Assembly: GCA_006538405.1 (NCBI GenBank)
Contig: BJKQ01000006.1
Location: 953,001 to 1,017,000 of the forward strand
DNA: 64,000 nt
Reading direction: 5' to 3'
DNA from: Hansfordia pulvinata
Taxonomy: Eukaryota > Ascomycota > Sordariomycetes > Xylariales
Shown here piece by piece: positions 30,768 to 41,449 of the stretch (position 1 is its first letter; every line of letters starts with the position of its first letter). A program made the position numbers and the translations under genes. Under the pieces are notes generated by a model. The model had not been told where the DNA came from. It did no database searches and saw only the letters and a program-made list of their open reading frames with translations.

Positions 30768-33044
30768 TCAACGTGCCCATTCATACTCGCGCCTGTACCA
30801 CCGCAGTGTGTCCTGGCCAGTGTTGACGCGCATGCCGAATCGCGCATCCAGAAGATAAGCGTCCCACTTGGACACCTTGTTGAGCCACTCGGCGCATTCG
30901 TCAAACTTCTTGCGTCGTTGCTTCGTCTTGTCTGCAGCCCCCTCCGACTTGTCTGACGCGTCGGCCTCGCTCTGAGCACCAAGCTCTGGGTGCTGCACTT
31001 CGCTCCAGGCCAGCACCGCCATTTCGTAATGTGCTGCCGGCAGAACGTAATCGTCCGCATTCGCGCCCTTGAAAGCACTCCTGTGGCAGCCAATGTCAGT
31101 ACTCTCTTCTAACCTGATAGAGCTTCGAGGGTCAACCCACCTGTCCTTGGCAAGGATGCCCTCCAGCAGGTTATGCGCTTCCGCCAGCTTGCCCATGTGT
31201 CGGAACACCGTGGCAAGGCAGATGTCATAAGTGCCTTGCTCGTCCGCCTCGGCACGGATGGCACTGCACGCCTTCTCAGATGCCGTCAAGCGGTCCCAGG
31301 AAAGAGCTGCTTGCATGCGCTCGAGCTCCGCCGTTGCCATCTTCTTCGGCCCGTTCCACAGATACGACATTTCTTGTGAAGGACTGACACCCGGTGCATC
31401 CGCAAGGTCAATGCCTAGGGAACGAGCACGGTCTTCCCATTTCTGCACCTTGCGCTGCACAAAGAGTTCGAAAGGGAGAGGCTTCGCCATGAAGCGCTTC
31501 TTACCCGCAACGGTAGGGGCCTTGCGGAGAAGCTCCTCGACGCGTTTCTTGTGCGCCTTGATCACAGCTTCGTCCCTCTTGTCCCCTGTAGCGTGGTATG
31601 CCTCCCGGTAGAGCTCGAGCTCACCACAGCCGGCGATGTAGTAGTAGAGTGCGTGGCTCCAGTCGTTCAGCTCGACACAACGCAGGAAGTTGTCACGCAT
31701 CCCTGCGAAGTCCTGAATGTGCATCGAGTCAAGCGAGAGCTCAAAGTTGTTCAATGCCGTGACTTGGCGCATCTTGCACTCAACGTTGTCCTTCAGAACA
31801 CTGACTGCACCCGGCAGGTCATGGTTGTTGCTCAGAAGTCGTGACTGCTCAAGGCGCCAAAGTCCGCTCTCGGGATAAAGGGCGCGCATCTTGACCAGCA
31901 GAGCCTCGCACTTCTCTCTGGGGTAGCCCATGACCGCGCCCTTCTCCACGTCCTCTTCATCAGGCAGAATGTCGGACAAGCCCAGAAGCCCGTTGTAGTA
32001 GGCAAAGAGCATCAGGCCTGCCACCGCCCCGTTGATGTTATCGAACTGGGTGCTTTGCCAAAGCATGCGCACGCCGCGCTCTCGGTCACCATAGAAGCCA
32101 ACAATCGAGAGCAGCTTGGAGAACGCTGGGGGGATCATGGACAAAATCAACATCAGAACGCCGAAACACATGTTGGCTCCGCTGTGAATGAAGATGTCTA
32201 TCTCGTTGGTGAGATTGCTGGAATCGACGTTGCTTTCCAGGTAGGCTTTCGCTCCGGTCGGCTTCTCGGCCGTCGGCTTCTCGGCGTCGTCTTTCAGAGA
32301 GAGGCCTCCCAGCTTCTCCTGCGTCTCGTTCTCCTTGGCCAAGTGTCCTTCATATGTGATTGGGGTTTGCTCGCCGGAGTGACCCTCGGGCGCATCCACA
32401 AACTCCAGATCGCTGTCTTCCGTGTTGTCTTTGCCAGCAGCTACGGCCCCATCGGCCTCCACTGGTTTGGAGCCGGAAAGCTCGGCTTGCGAGCCGTTTG
32501 TCTTGGTGCCATGCTGCTTGAAATAAGCCTCCTCAGCCTGCATGATCGCGTCGAGGGCGACGTAGGCCTTGCGCAGCTTATAAAAGGCGCGGATGCCTTC
32601 AGTCAGACTCTCGTGGAGCAGGGCGACAATGGTGGACATGAGCTGAGCCTCGGCCTGGACCAGAGCGTACTCGGTACCGGGCGAATACACGCGACCGGGG
32701 AGCGGCGACGAAGTACCGGCCTCCTTCTGCGCCTTTTTCATACCGGACCAAGCGGAGTTCTCGCAATCAGCAAGCAGCGTGCTCGCCTCGGTCATGATGG
32801 ATTTTTCCACACCGAGAACGCTGCGCATGAAGATGCAGACGCCCAGGCCGAGCTGGTGAAAGGTGGACTTTCCCGTCTTGAGCTTTTCCTCGGCACCTTC
32901 AATGTCATCGTTCATGATGAGGGCGGCGCTGCGCATGGCATCCTGAATCTGGGCAATCTCTTCAGCGGTCAAGTCAACCTGAGATGCCGCGGGGCTGGTG
33001 CTGGGCTTGGAAGCCGAGCCCCGGAACCAGCCTAGAGGGCTCAT
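30768..33044 (-). CDS. IML2: IML2-like outer mitochondrial / inclusion clearance protein (TTC39 family)
   Basis: A 738-residue protein of the IML2/TTC39 family, linked in yeast to clearance of inclusion bodies with lipid droplets and located on mitochondria. Start MSPLGWFRGSASKPSTS; the conserved region begins IQDAMRSAALIMNDDIEGAE and continues with a hydrophobic block CFGVLMLILSMIPPAFSKLL followed by GFYGDRERGVRML. TPR-like helices follow (EKCEALLVKMRALYPESGLW, NDWSHALYYYIAGCGELEL). A 60-base intron (31081-31140; GTGGGT donor, CTGAC branch, CCACAG acceptor) is in frame without a stop, so it hides inside one long ORF; removal gives the expected LAKDRSAFKGANADDYVLPA. Exons are 31141-33044 and 30768-31080. 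The upstream open frame to 33530 is rejected: it is low complexity and lies in the promoter. Confidence 0.9.
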   Translation of the reverse strand: MSPLGWFRGSASKPSTSPAASQVDLTAEEIAQIQDAMRSAALIMNDDIEGAEEKLKTGKSTFHQLGLGVCIFMRSVLGVEKSIMTEASTLLADCENSAWSGMKKAQKEAGTSSPLPGRVYSPGTEYALVQAEAQLMSTIVALLHESLTEGIRAFYKLRKAYVALDAIMQAEEAYFKQHGTKTNGSQAELSGSKPVEADGAVAAGKDNTEDSDLEFVDAPEGHSGEQTPITYEGHLAKENETQEKLGGLSLKDDAEKPTAEKPTGAKAYLESNVDSSNLTNEIDIFIHSGANMCFGVLMLILSMIPPAFSKLLSIVGFYGDRERGVRMLWQSTQFDNINGAVAGLMLFAYYNGLLGLSDILPDEEDVEKGAVMGYPREKCEALLVKMRALYPESGLWRLEQSRLLSNNHDLPGAVSVLKDNVECKMRQVTALNNFELSLDSMHIQDFAGMRDNFLRCVELNDWSHALYYYIAGCGELELYREAYHATGDKRDEAVIKAHKKRVEELLRKAPTVAGKKRFMAKPLPFELFVQRKVQKWEDRARSLGIDLADAPGVSPSQEMSYLWNGPKKMATAELERMQAALSWDRLTASEKACSAIRAEADEQGTYDICLATVFRHMGKLAEAHNLLEGILAKDRWVDPRSSIRLEESTDIGCHRSAFKGANADDYVLPAAHYEMAVLAWSEVQHPELGAQSEADASDKSEGAADKTKQRRKKFDECAEWLNKVSKWDAYLLDARFGMRVNTGQDTLRWYRREYEWAR

Positions 33045-35229
33045 GGTGGCGGATTCCCGGCAGAGAGGCCCTGGGTGAAAACGATAGATGTTGTGAACGG
33101 TTCCGGCCGAGGAAGAGCGAATGCAGGCGGACGGAAACGCAGAACCGTGGACAACAAGCGAAGGCGAGCAGGAGAGAATATCAGTAGCGACCCGTCCGCA
33201 GCGGGTGTGTGTTGGCGTCAGCAGCAAAGGACCAGCAGGGGACGACGGCGACTGGCGCGGGCTGGAGTGGGACGGAGCGGAGGCTGCGGGCTGAGCCCGA
33301 CCGAGCCAGCCGCGGGTCGAGGGAGCTGGGGCACAGCGGCTAGTCGAGTTGGCGGCCGAAAGGCTGTCCTGTCGTGCCTGTCGATCGAGCCGCAACGCAG
33401 CCCAGGTCGCCGCTTGCCCGCGCGTGGCGGCGCTAGTAGCCCAGCAAAAGGGCGAAGCCGTCGGGGTCCTCAAACCACCGCTGGCTGGCTGGCGAAACGC
33501 GAGGGACGGGGCTGGTGCAGTCCTAGCCAACCTAGCGTCGTGGGTTGCGTGCAGCGGAAGAGCAGGTCAACGTCAGACCAGTCGGGATTTTCTCGCTTCG
33601 AAGGGCGGGAGAGAGGCAGGGGAAAAAGGCGGACGTGCGACGGCTTTAAAGTGAGGCAAATTTGAGCCGTTGGAATACTCCCGGAAATACCTACAGTACC
33701 TACCTGTCCACGCAAACTCTTAACCTTCCAGAAGGCAGACGCTCATTACCTACGGATGCCATGCTAGTACAACTACTACGAGTAGGTACCTGTATCTGCA
33801 AGAGGGCAGGAGCCTGGGTTGGAAGCTGGAGGCACGTGCCGGGGGCCTCTCTTTCCTTACCGGATGTACAGAAGCGCCGGAATGGGCGGACTTTGTTTGA
33901 GGCAACTGCCACCGAATGTACCGACTGGGCTGCAGAGCCATGGAACGGGGCGAATGACGTCGTGGGGATATAGTGGCCCACGTGCTGCACGAGTACCGCT
34001 CGGAGTAAATGCTGCGAGTGCCGCCGCGCAATCGGGAGGTGGGGTATCGTCATCAGTTGGCGACGCCAGAACTTGCTCGTGGTCCTCGTATCCGATCTCT
34101 GACAAGAGCAACAACGTCGTTTGGTGGGGGTGGGGAGGGGTGGCTAAGTTCAAAGAGTTGTCAGCCAGTACGAGTAATAAGCTCGTGCGAGTCGTAGGCC
34201 AACACGCCTCCGCGTTGGTGTTCAGGTGCTTCACGCACCGATGGCGCTCTTCATAGCCGAACTCGCAGGCCAGGGCAAGCATCAAGTTCCAGCGTCCCTT
34301 ATCTGCAGCACATTCAAAGAATGCCAGGCGTTTGCTTAATCAGTTTTCTGTCATTATTTTCTTGACGGGGACACAGAGCGGGGCGCACTCGTGTGTCGTA
34401 CCTTGCTGTGCCAGCGATCTGATCTGTGTCGTCTGTGCCCACAGGATCCCGGTCTTTACATTGATGCTTCTTGATGCGTTGAATCAAAGTTGATCGACTG
34501 CTGTTGTTTCAGTATCGCAACTTGCTACCTAGTGGAGGCGCACGAAAAGCAAATGAGAAGGCAGATGGCGAGGTTGCCATGCGTGCGTGTCAACATAGAA
34601 TGATATTTTCACGTCACCTGAGTCATGAGGCTCGCCTTGTCTAGGCCTTCTCCCGCCGTGCAAAAGTCGCATGGGATCTGACTGGCCGCCTGCCGTGAAG
34701 CTGAACTGCGCCGTTGTCGTGTCGTACCCAGTGCCGTTTGTCTACGAGCGTCCGACCAGTGGTATTACCAACCTTGAGAGACTCTTGGGCCGGTGGGCCG
34801 GTGCAATCACACACCACCGGCCCCAGAGAAGCTGGGAATGGAAGGCACCCGGTTACGTACGACTACAGACAGAGTACGAGTAGCAGAGTAAGGTACGAGT
34901 ACTTTGCACCCATCCCCTCCAGGGTGCCGAATCAAGCATGTGCGGTGGGGTCCAGCGAGGTACCTTCCGGCCTACCTTAGCTGAGGTTAGCGTATCTCCA
35001 AGCTGCTGTAACGCAGTCGTGCGCAGGCAATCCAATGGTGGGGTGGCCCGTGAACAGCGAAGCTCCCAGCGCCACCTCGGATCCCGCCTGGCCAGCCGCC
35101 CTCAACCTCGACTGACGACACCAACGCTGCACCCCCAACATCACCATCAACCCAGCCAGCCGCCGGTCAGCACCCATCTTCTTGCGAAGACACTCCACTT
35201 TGCGCCTTCGATCCAGGTCCAGATACACC
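33045..35229. promoter_or_regulatory. divergent intergenic region IML2 / SEM1
   Basis: 2.2 kb between two start codons. It has four copies of TACGAGTA (33777, 34169, 34875, 34894), two of AGGTACCT (33784, 34958), and a composite of both at 33777-33791. No gene seen. Confidence 0.5.
33777..33791. repeat. composite recurrent element, copy 1
   Basis: The 15-mer TACGAGTAGGTACCT, joining the two words that recur across the intergenic DNA of this window. An identical copy lies at 50466-50480. Confidence 0.8.
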
Positions 35230-35608
35230 ATGGCTACCGACAGCACCAAGCCCGCGGACAAGGCCAGCGAGCCCAAGACGGAGCAGCAGTCGCAACAGCA
35301 GCAGAACAAGTCAGCCGCCGCTCTGGAGGAGGATGACGAATTCGAGGACTTCCCCGTCGAAGGTATGCATGCGCGGCGCACATTGCCACACATCCATCAA
35401 AACCGTTCCTCTTCGCGCTGAGACGTTACACGCGCTGACACCACGTACACGTACAGACTGGCCCGCCGAGGAGACCGAGGCCGCTGCCGCAAGCGGCAAC
35501 ACGCAGCACCTGTGGGAGGAGAGCTGGGACGACGACGACACGACCGACGACTTTTCTCAGCAGCTGCGCGAGGAGCTTAAGAAGGTCGAGGCCTCCAAGA
35601 GGAGATGA
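35230..35608 (+). CDS. SEM1: 26S proteasome lid subunit SEM1/DSS1
   Basis: SEM1 (DSS1) is a very acidic, disordered subunit of the proteasome lid and of the TREX-2 and BRCA2-type complexes. The two acidic-aromatic binding sites are evident: EEDDEFEDFPVEDWP (about residues 34-48) and LWEESWDDDD (about 62-71), followed by the C-terminal helix FSQQLREELKKVEASKRR. Exons are 35230-35362 and 35457-35608; the intron 35363-35456 splits EFEDFPVE from DWP, and splicing gives 94 residues, the usual size. ATG 35230 is in CACCATGG context. A Gln-rich stretch before the first acidic site is specific to this gene. Confidence 0.93.
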
Positions 35609-36725
35609 GAGCGAGACGCACGCCAGCACGCTGCTTCCTTCCTCCCTCTGCCCCCTCCCAGCCTTCGCCCATGACAATGAGCCCGAGCCCAGTATACATT
35701 GCCGACGCTTTCTTTATTTGACCCATTCTGCCCTCCGATGTACGAAAAGCCCGGGGACACCGTCTACGCGAATCACGTCTCGTCTCTCCCATCGACCTCA
35801 CTTGATCCTACGTTTTCCGGCTCCAGCTCTACTTTCCTGAATGTTCGGCCCTCAGGATACAGCGATGCTTGATCTCACATTCCTGCATGGTCTTTCATGA
35901 AATCGCAGAAATACAGGACCGGCGGCGCAAGAGTCAGCAATATCTGGGTGCCTTCACCTGAACACAACGATCTTGCATCCTTTCTCAATGGTATGGTCTC
36001 AACTTGCTTTGAAGCAAATCACCGGGCGATGGCTGTATTCGACGCGAGACACACCAAGGGCAACAAAATCAGTACAGCCAACTCGTTATGGGGAAATGTT
36101 GGTTTTGCTCTGGACGAGGCCCTTGGAGATATGGACAACCACAGCTTACCGCGTAGGAATGTCACGAAACAAAGCAAGATATTTTACAAATGAAGCAAAG
36201 ATTCTTCCCTGTGATCTCATGGCTGGTGCTGTATCTGAAGCAAAAGTCAGCGCGTGTTTACAGGTTGACTCGGGAAGCATGAAATGGCCTCGAAACGCCC
36301 AGATTTCAAATTCACTTTTGCCGACCCTGTAGACATATCTTTTCGACAAGTCGCTACTAGTGCTCCAGGCATCGATGTCTATGTAATTGCGGAAGCCATT
36401 GGCAACATTATCTATATTACGTAGTGAGAGCACTGCGTTTGCGACATGGGAATAGATCGCTGCCGCCGTGGCGCAGCAGCGGCTACGAAACTTTGGTTGA
36501 CTGCAAACTTGACCGAAAGCGAGCGTCCGCCAGATGTCTGGATATTGAGAACCACAGATCGTTGCGTGCCTGGCTGCAATCAAGACTCGGCTCCTCGGCT
36601 AGCCCTCATGGCTTTGCGTTGCGCAACCCCCGCGATGCGAGCCTTGTACTGTACTTGCTGGTCACCGGCGCCCTGATGCTTGGGGCGCGCATCCCCCGAC
36701 CAGCAATTGATCTCTGAACGAGCCT
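35609..36725. other. intergenic, convergent 3' ends
   Basis: 1.1 kb between SEM1 and the ChAPs gene stop, AT-richer than average around 36030-36440. No ORF has domain sense. Confidence 0.5.
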
Positions 36726-39128
36726 CTAGCCGTCTGTCCCACTGCTTCGGAAGGTAGCGCAGAGCGCCGCGTAATGATGAGTAAGGTCCAGAACGTTTTG
36801 CGGCAGGCTAGTGGCCTGGATGATGGACCGGACTTTGACAGCGCCCTCCTCTTCAATCAATGTCCGGATGACGTGCAGAAGCTCCGGTGAGAATTCCGAG
36901 TACCAGCGGTACTGCCAAGTGACAAGTCGGATAACAGCGGCTACCGTGTCACGGGTGTTCTTCTGCTTCTCGTAGACTCGCAAGATGCCCGTGAGAGCCT
37001 TGGGGCTGAATCGCGCAGCCAGGCAAGCCCGGTACGCCTCGACAGCCTCATCGTGGTGCTGCAGGCGTTCCGCCAGGGCGCCCAGAATCTCCCATTCCTC
37101 GGCAGACTTTTTGTATTGCATGGATTGTGCCCGGTACTGGGCCATTTGTGTCCTCCAAATGGTGTACACTCGCAGATCCTCGTACAGAACCATGAAGAGG
37201 CTGTCAAGCCACCGTTCGCAAAGACGCTTGTTGTTAAGACGCGACAGATGCTCATCGGTAGTCGCACTCTGCTAAGAAGTTAGTCAATGATCTGACAAGC
37301 CCGGTGCGGTGGGTGTCTTACCGTATCGCCGTCCGCTTTGACCTCACCGGGGTCGATGGCATGCTCGGGCTTCTCCACTGTAGAGCCAGATTCACCGTTG
37401 TTGGCCGAAGTTTGGGCCTCTTCTGATTCTGTGGCGGGCTTCTTCTCTTGTCCTTCCTTCTCTTCGCCCTCTCCTTCGCTCTCACTCTGGTTACCGTTTG
37501 TGTGCGGGTCTGGTGTGCCCCGAAGCCCATCAAGGCTGGCGTTGCGTTGTTTGGGGGGCGGAGCTGCCGTGTCTGTTCTCTCACTCCGGTACTCATCCTC
37601 CATGACGAACACATTGCTTCGGATCTTGAGGAGCTGATCCCAGCCAATCTTGGAGGTCATCTCGGTCAGGATAGCATAGGCTTGCTTGAAGGTGCCGCGA
37701 TACGCGGCGGCCCGAAGATTCAACAAGCTGGGGTCGACCTGTTCGTGGTAGCGAGACTCAGGCTCGCTGTCAATCTCGTCAAGCCGCGTTTCGGGCAGAG
37801 TGGGGAGGTGGACATCCTTAGGTTCGGGCATGATGGGGGCATCTTTGTCCTGATAGGTGAACATGGGACACGAGTTGAGAATGGTCAGGGCGTTTTCCCA
37901 GTCCTCCATGGAGACATAGACCTGCGCCAGACGAGCCCAGGTGCCAAACTCGCTGGGGGCAGCGATAGTGCTGCGGTCAGCACAGCCAAGAGCCATCTTG
38001 AGCCTTTCTTCCTTCTGCTCGGCGTTTTCGGAAGCCAGAGCTTTCCTCAGAAGAAACTCGGCTTGTGTGTCTAGCATGACATAGTCCATTGGGGAGTCTT
38101 TGAGCGCCTGGTAGAGATTTCTGACCCCTGACACTTCCTCATTGCACATGAAAAGAACCTTGGCAAGCAGAGAGGATACCTCGACGTTCTGAGTTCGCAG
38201 TTTCTCGAAGAGATTGATAGCTGAAGTAAAGCGACCAGTGGTGTAAAAATATTTGAGAAGACCAGTCGTAAGGTGGTTGGAAACATTGTTTGGGACCTGG
38301 ACAACCGAGTCGGAGCCGAGCTGCCAGCCTGGACAACGCACAGGTTAACGGTGGTGCTAGCGAAACGCCAAAAGAGAAGGGTGATCTGACCTCTGAAGAA
38401 CAATTGTTCGGCGGCACTGAGGAAGCGATGCTCAGTCTCGGTGGTGGTGACCGGGTTGAAGCGCCTGACACCCATGATCTTGCGGATGGTGTCGCCGCTG
38501 CCATCGTCGGCGTAGGAGTATGCGCGCAGGACGCTGCAGAGGTAGGTTTCGAGCCACAAGTCATCGGTGGCCTTGCGCTTGTCGCCTCGCTCATCGACGC
38601 AGTAACTCTCGACGGTGCCAGGGATGGTGACGTGGACGCGCATGTCAAGACGAGAGAAGGCGTTGTAACAGCAGTAGAGGCCCTCGGTTATCTTGTTGGC
38701 CGGCGTCGCACCGCTCTCTGGATACGTCAAGGTGTTGATGTATGCGGCTAAGCTGGCCGACGAGGACGCGTCGACGCCAGTGACATGGTGGTAGACACCA
38801 GCAAGCTTCTGGGGACTGCGGACATTCTGCTTGAGAAGGTGGACAAGGTCGGGAGGGCCGAGTTCGCGCAGGGCAATCAGGGTCTCGGTTCGGGCGTCAA
38901 TAGACTCGTGTAAAGTCTCCTCGGAGATCCTAGAGATATTAGTGAGCAACCGTCCGTGTCGCAAGCCGGCGGAACAGGGGGCCAAGATGATCTGGCAGGT
39001 CACCAAGACGTGTGCGCCGAGGAGAGCTTGTGGGCAGATGCACATTCAGGGGAGGGGGCTCCAACGCAAGGTCCAGAGCAACGAGGGCGGATGTGGAGGA
39101 CTGACTCTGGAACGGCGGGTGCGGGCAT
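36726..39128 (-). CDS. BUD7: ChAPs family exomer subunit (BUD7/BCH1-like)
   Basis: ChAPs (Chs5-Arf1-binding proteins) are TPR-rich cargo adaptors of the exomer coat that carry chitin synthase and other proteins from the trans-Golgi to the cell surface. Diagnostic N-terminal blocks are LRELGPPDLVHLLKQNVRSP, YHHVTGVDASSSASLAAYIN, EGLYCCYNAFSRLDMRVHV and GVRRFNPVTTTETEHRFL. TPR-like repeats follow (FGTWARLAQVYVSMEDWENA), then an acidic/Ser insert and a C-terminal helical part. Exons on the minus strand: 39004-39128, 38391-38929, 37322-38328 and 36726-37268, with introns 38930-39003, 38329-38390 and 37269-37321. Total is exactly 738 codons. The first exon (MPAPAVPESVLHIRP) is the least certain; it was chosen because its frame and splice sites fit. 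Which ChAPs paralogue it represents cannot be told. Confidence 0.87.
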
Positions 39129-41449
39129 GGTGCCGGGGCAACTGATCAGCAGCCGGGCAGACTATGGCGATGCAATGCGGCGAGAGAGCGAGAGCTTGCA
39201 GACTGTTGAAGTGGTGGAGGTGGGTGGCCGGGCCAGGCTCAGATCATGGTCTGGGCGAGGTGGACGGGGCGAGCTCTCAGGGCGAGCAGGCTGGCACCAT
39301 GCGACTCTCCACAGCGGGGGCTGAGTGGGCGAGCAGGCGGAGGCGAGGGTGAGGGTGACAATTGGGGAAGTTCGGGATCGCAGGGAGGGCTGAAGGAGGA
39401 CCCAAGTTGTGGTTGCGCGAGGTCCAGAAGGCGGCAGTTGGGTTGTCGGCCTCCACTGGTCAACAAGTGTCCATCGTGGATGAGAGGAACCTGGAGGTGC
39501 CTGGCGGCTGCGGCTGTGGCAGCCACGGGGGGCGGGTGCGCCCACGCGGCGCGGGCGGATGTGGATATTAGGCTGCGCAGATGGTCTGGAAGGTGGTACG
39601 TACGGCGGCACTGGTGCCACTGCCACTGGACGGTAGTTGGAGGCCAGCACAGGGGGCCGCGCTTGCCCGTGGTGTGGACAAGTCTCGCATCACCAAGGCA
39701 AAGGCAATCTGGAGAGAGCCCTGCTTCCACTGGACTGGTACATGTGAAAAGGAGGAAGAATACCTAATCAATTGAATGCCTGCCTTCCTAGTTGACTTGC
39801 TTCTGTATGATGGCTCGATCGGAAATGTGCTCCTACGTAGACTTGTCATAATCTTCAAAGTTGAGTCGTTGTCACGATGCACCTTCGTCTGTCGCAGAAA
39901 TTCCAATCCATTGGCTGCATTGCTCTTACATGTCATGGGCCTGAAGATCGCGACCCAGGTAGGTACCTTATCGACCATTACCAATGGCCCCTAATTACAC
40001 CTGATGATTGTACGAGACGTCCACTCGGAGTCGCAATCTCCCCGTCAGGCTTCCTAGAGGCACAGACCAGCTCCCGCTCTGTTGAGCCAGCTTGTGCTCA
40101 TAGACGAAGAGAGTAACAACAGACGCGGCTTCGGCCTTGACCTTGGACTCAGTCTACTCGTGCAACGGCTCTGCGAGATGCAAGTAGAGGAAAGGTCGTG
40201 AGCACTTAAACCACTGCAGCATGTTTCGTGTGCTTCATTCCGTCATAGGGAGCCATCTCGAGGCCGACTGTGATAAAGGAGAACTCAAGAGGGAGTATTT
40301 CCAAGTCACCTGCCGAGCGTAACCATTTCAGATCATCCCATGTGGCATGTATCTGCCTGGCTTCTCTACGAGTAGAGCCTGATTGAGCAGCGTTGCAGCT
40401 ACCTTATCCGAACAACTGATGTTCCCTGGATCAGTGAGGTGCGCACGGCAGGCGACCTGCGAATACATAGATGTGCATCCGTATCCGTACCGGGTACTCG
40501 TAGATGGCGTATGGAGATCGTAGGGCGGCTGCGTTATGGGGCGCCATGTGATGGGGCTCGCCCGGGACCTGAGCTGCAGCTCAAGGGCTGCGTTCAGGGA
40601 TCCGCCACCGATTGGTACCCCAGCCTCACCGGAGTACGAGTACCTGAGATACGTGGGTACACTTACGTGCCCTCAGGGCCATCCGATACCTCCAATCATT
40701 GATGCGATTCCCGTCCTTTCTGCTGGCCTGGATGGATGTGGCTGAGCGCAACAGTGTACACAACATCTTATTCTAGAGCGGACGTACTCTCCAGGAAGCC
40801 GCGCGTATAACCTCTGCGGATGTCAGCGCTGCAAGCACCCCAACATAGATAGCCATGCTCTACATCACCTTCAGCTGCCCGCACTTTACGCGCGCCCTCA
40901 AAGCTACTAGGGGCACCGCGGGCCTGACGTGATCCATGGCCCCGATGCCCGTTTCCAGGGACAGGGTACGTGTACTTCGCCGGACCCGACACACAACCAA
41001 GAAACAGAGCTAGTACCGGTACCACTTCGTACCGTCATCCCGGACGGGTCCTCGCGGTTCTGGCGCATGGGAATCGTCACCGGCAGGTGTAGAAAGCCGC
41101 GTTTGGTGGTGCCTGGCTGGCTCCAAATGCTTCACTTCAAACTTGCATTGCATTTTAGAACCCAGCCACCACCTCTGCCGACTCAGTCACCGTTGTGCGA
41201 ATTCGCTCGCGACAGTGAAGCGGATCAATTATACCCACGAAACTTCATGTCCACGGCTCGACCTTCTCCGCGCTGACGCAACCGAGTCGCGTCTCTCGCG
41301 TGGAGCTCGAGTTAGTACAATGTTCGCGCGATAGATGACCACAGCGATCTCTTCTGCCGCAGCGCCGCCCGCCACCGAGCCGACAATCGATTCACCTGTT
41401 CTGTTTGGCTTTCGACGGCATTTCACCTGCCCGAGTCCCCGCTGCCGAC
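39129..41449. promoter_or_regulatory. divergent intergenic region ChAPs / HIR3
   Basis: 2.3 kb between two start codons with three TACGAGTA/TACTCGTA words (40367, 40495, 40635) and one AGGTACCT (39961). Overlapping ORFs show no domain. Confidence 0.45.

Noticed and set aside
32055..33035. A 326-codon plus-strand open frame
   Set aside because: Antisense to IML2, whose minus frame is clearly conserved.
33045..33530. N-terminal extension of IML2 by 162 codons
   Set aside because: The open frame continues upstream but is low complexity; the ATG at 33044 gives a normal IML2 N-terminus.
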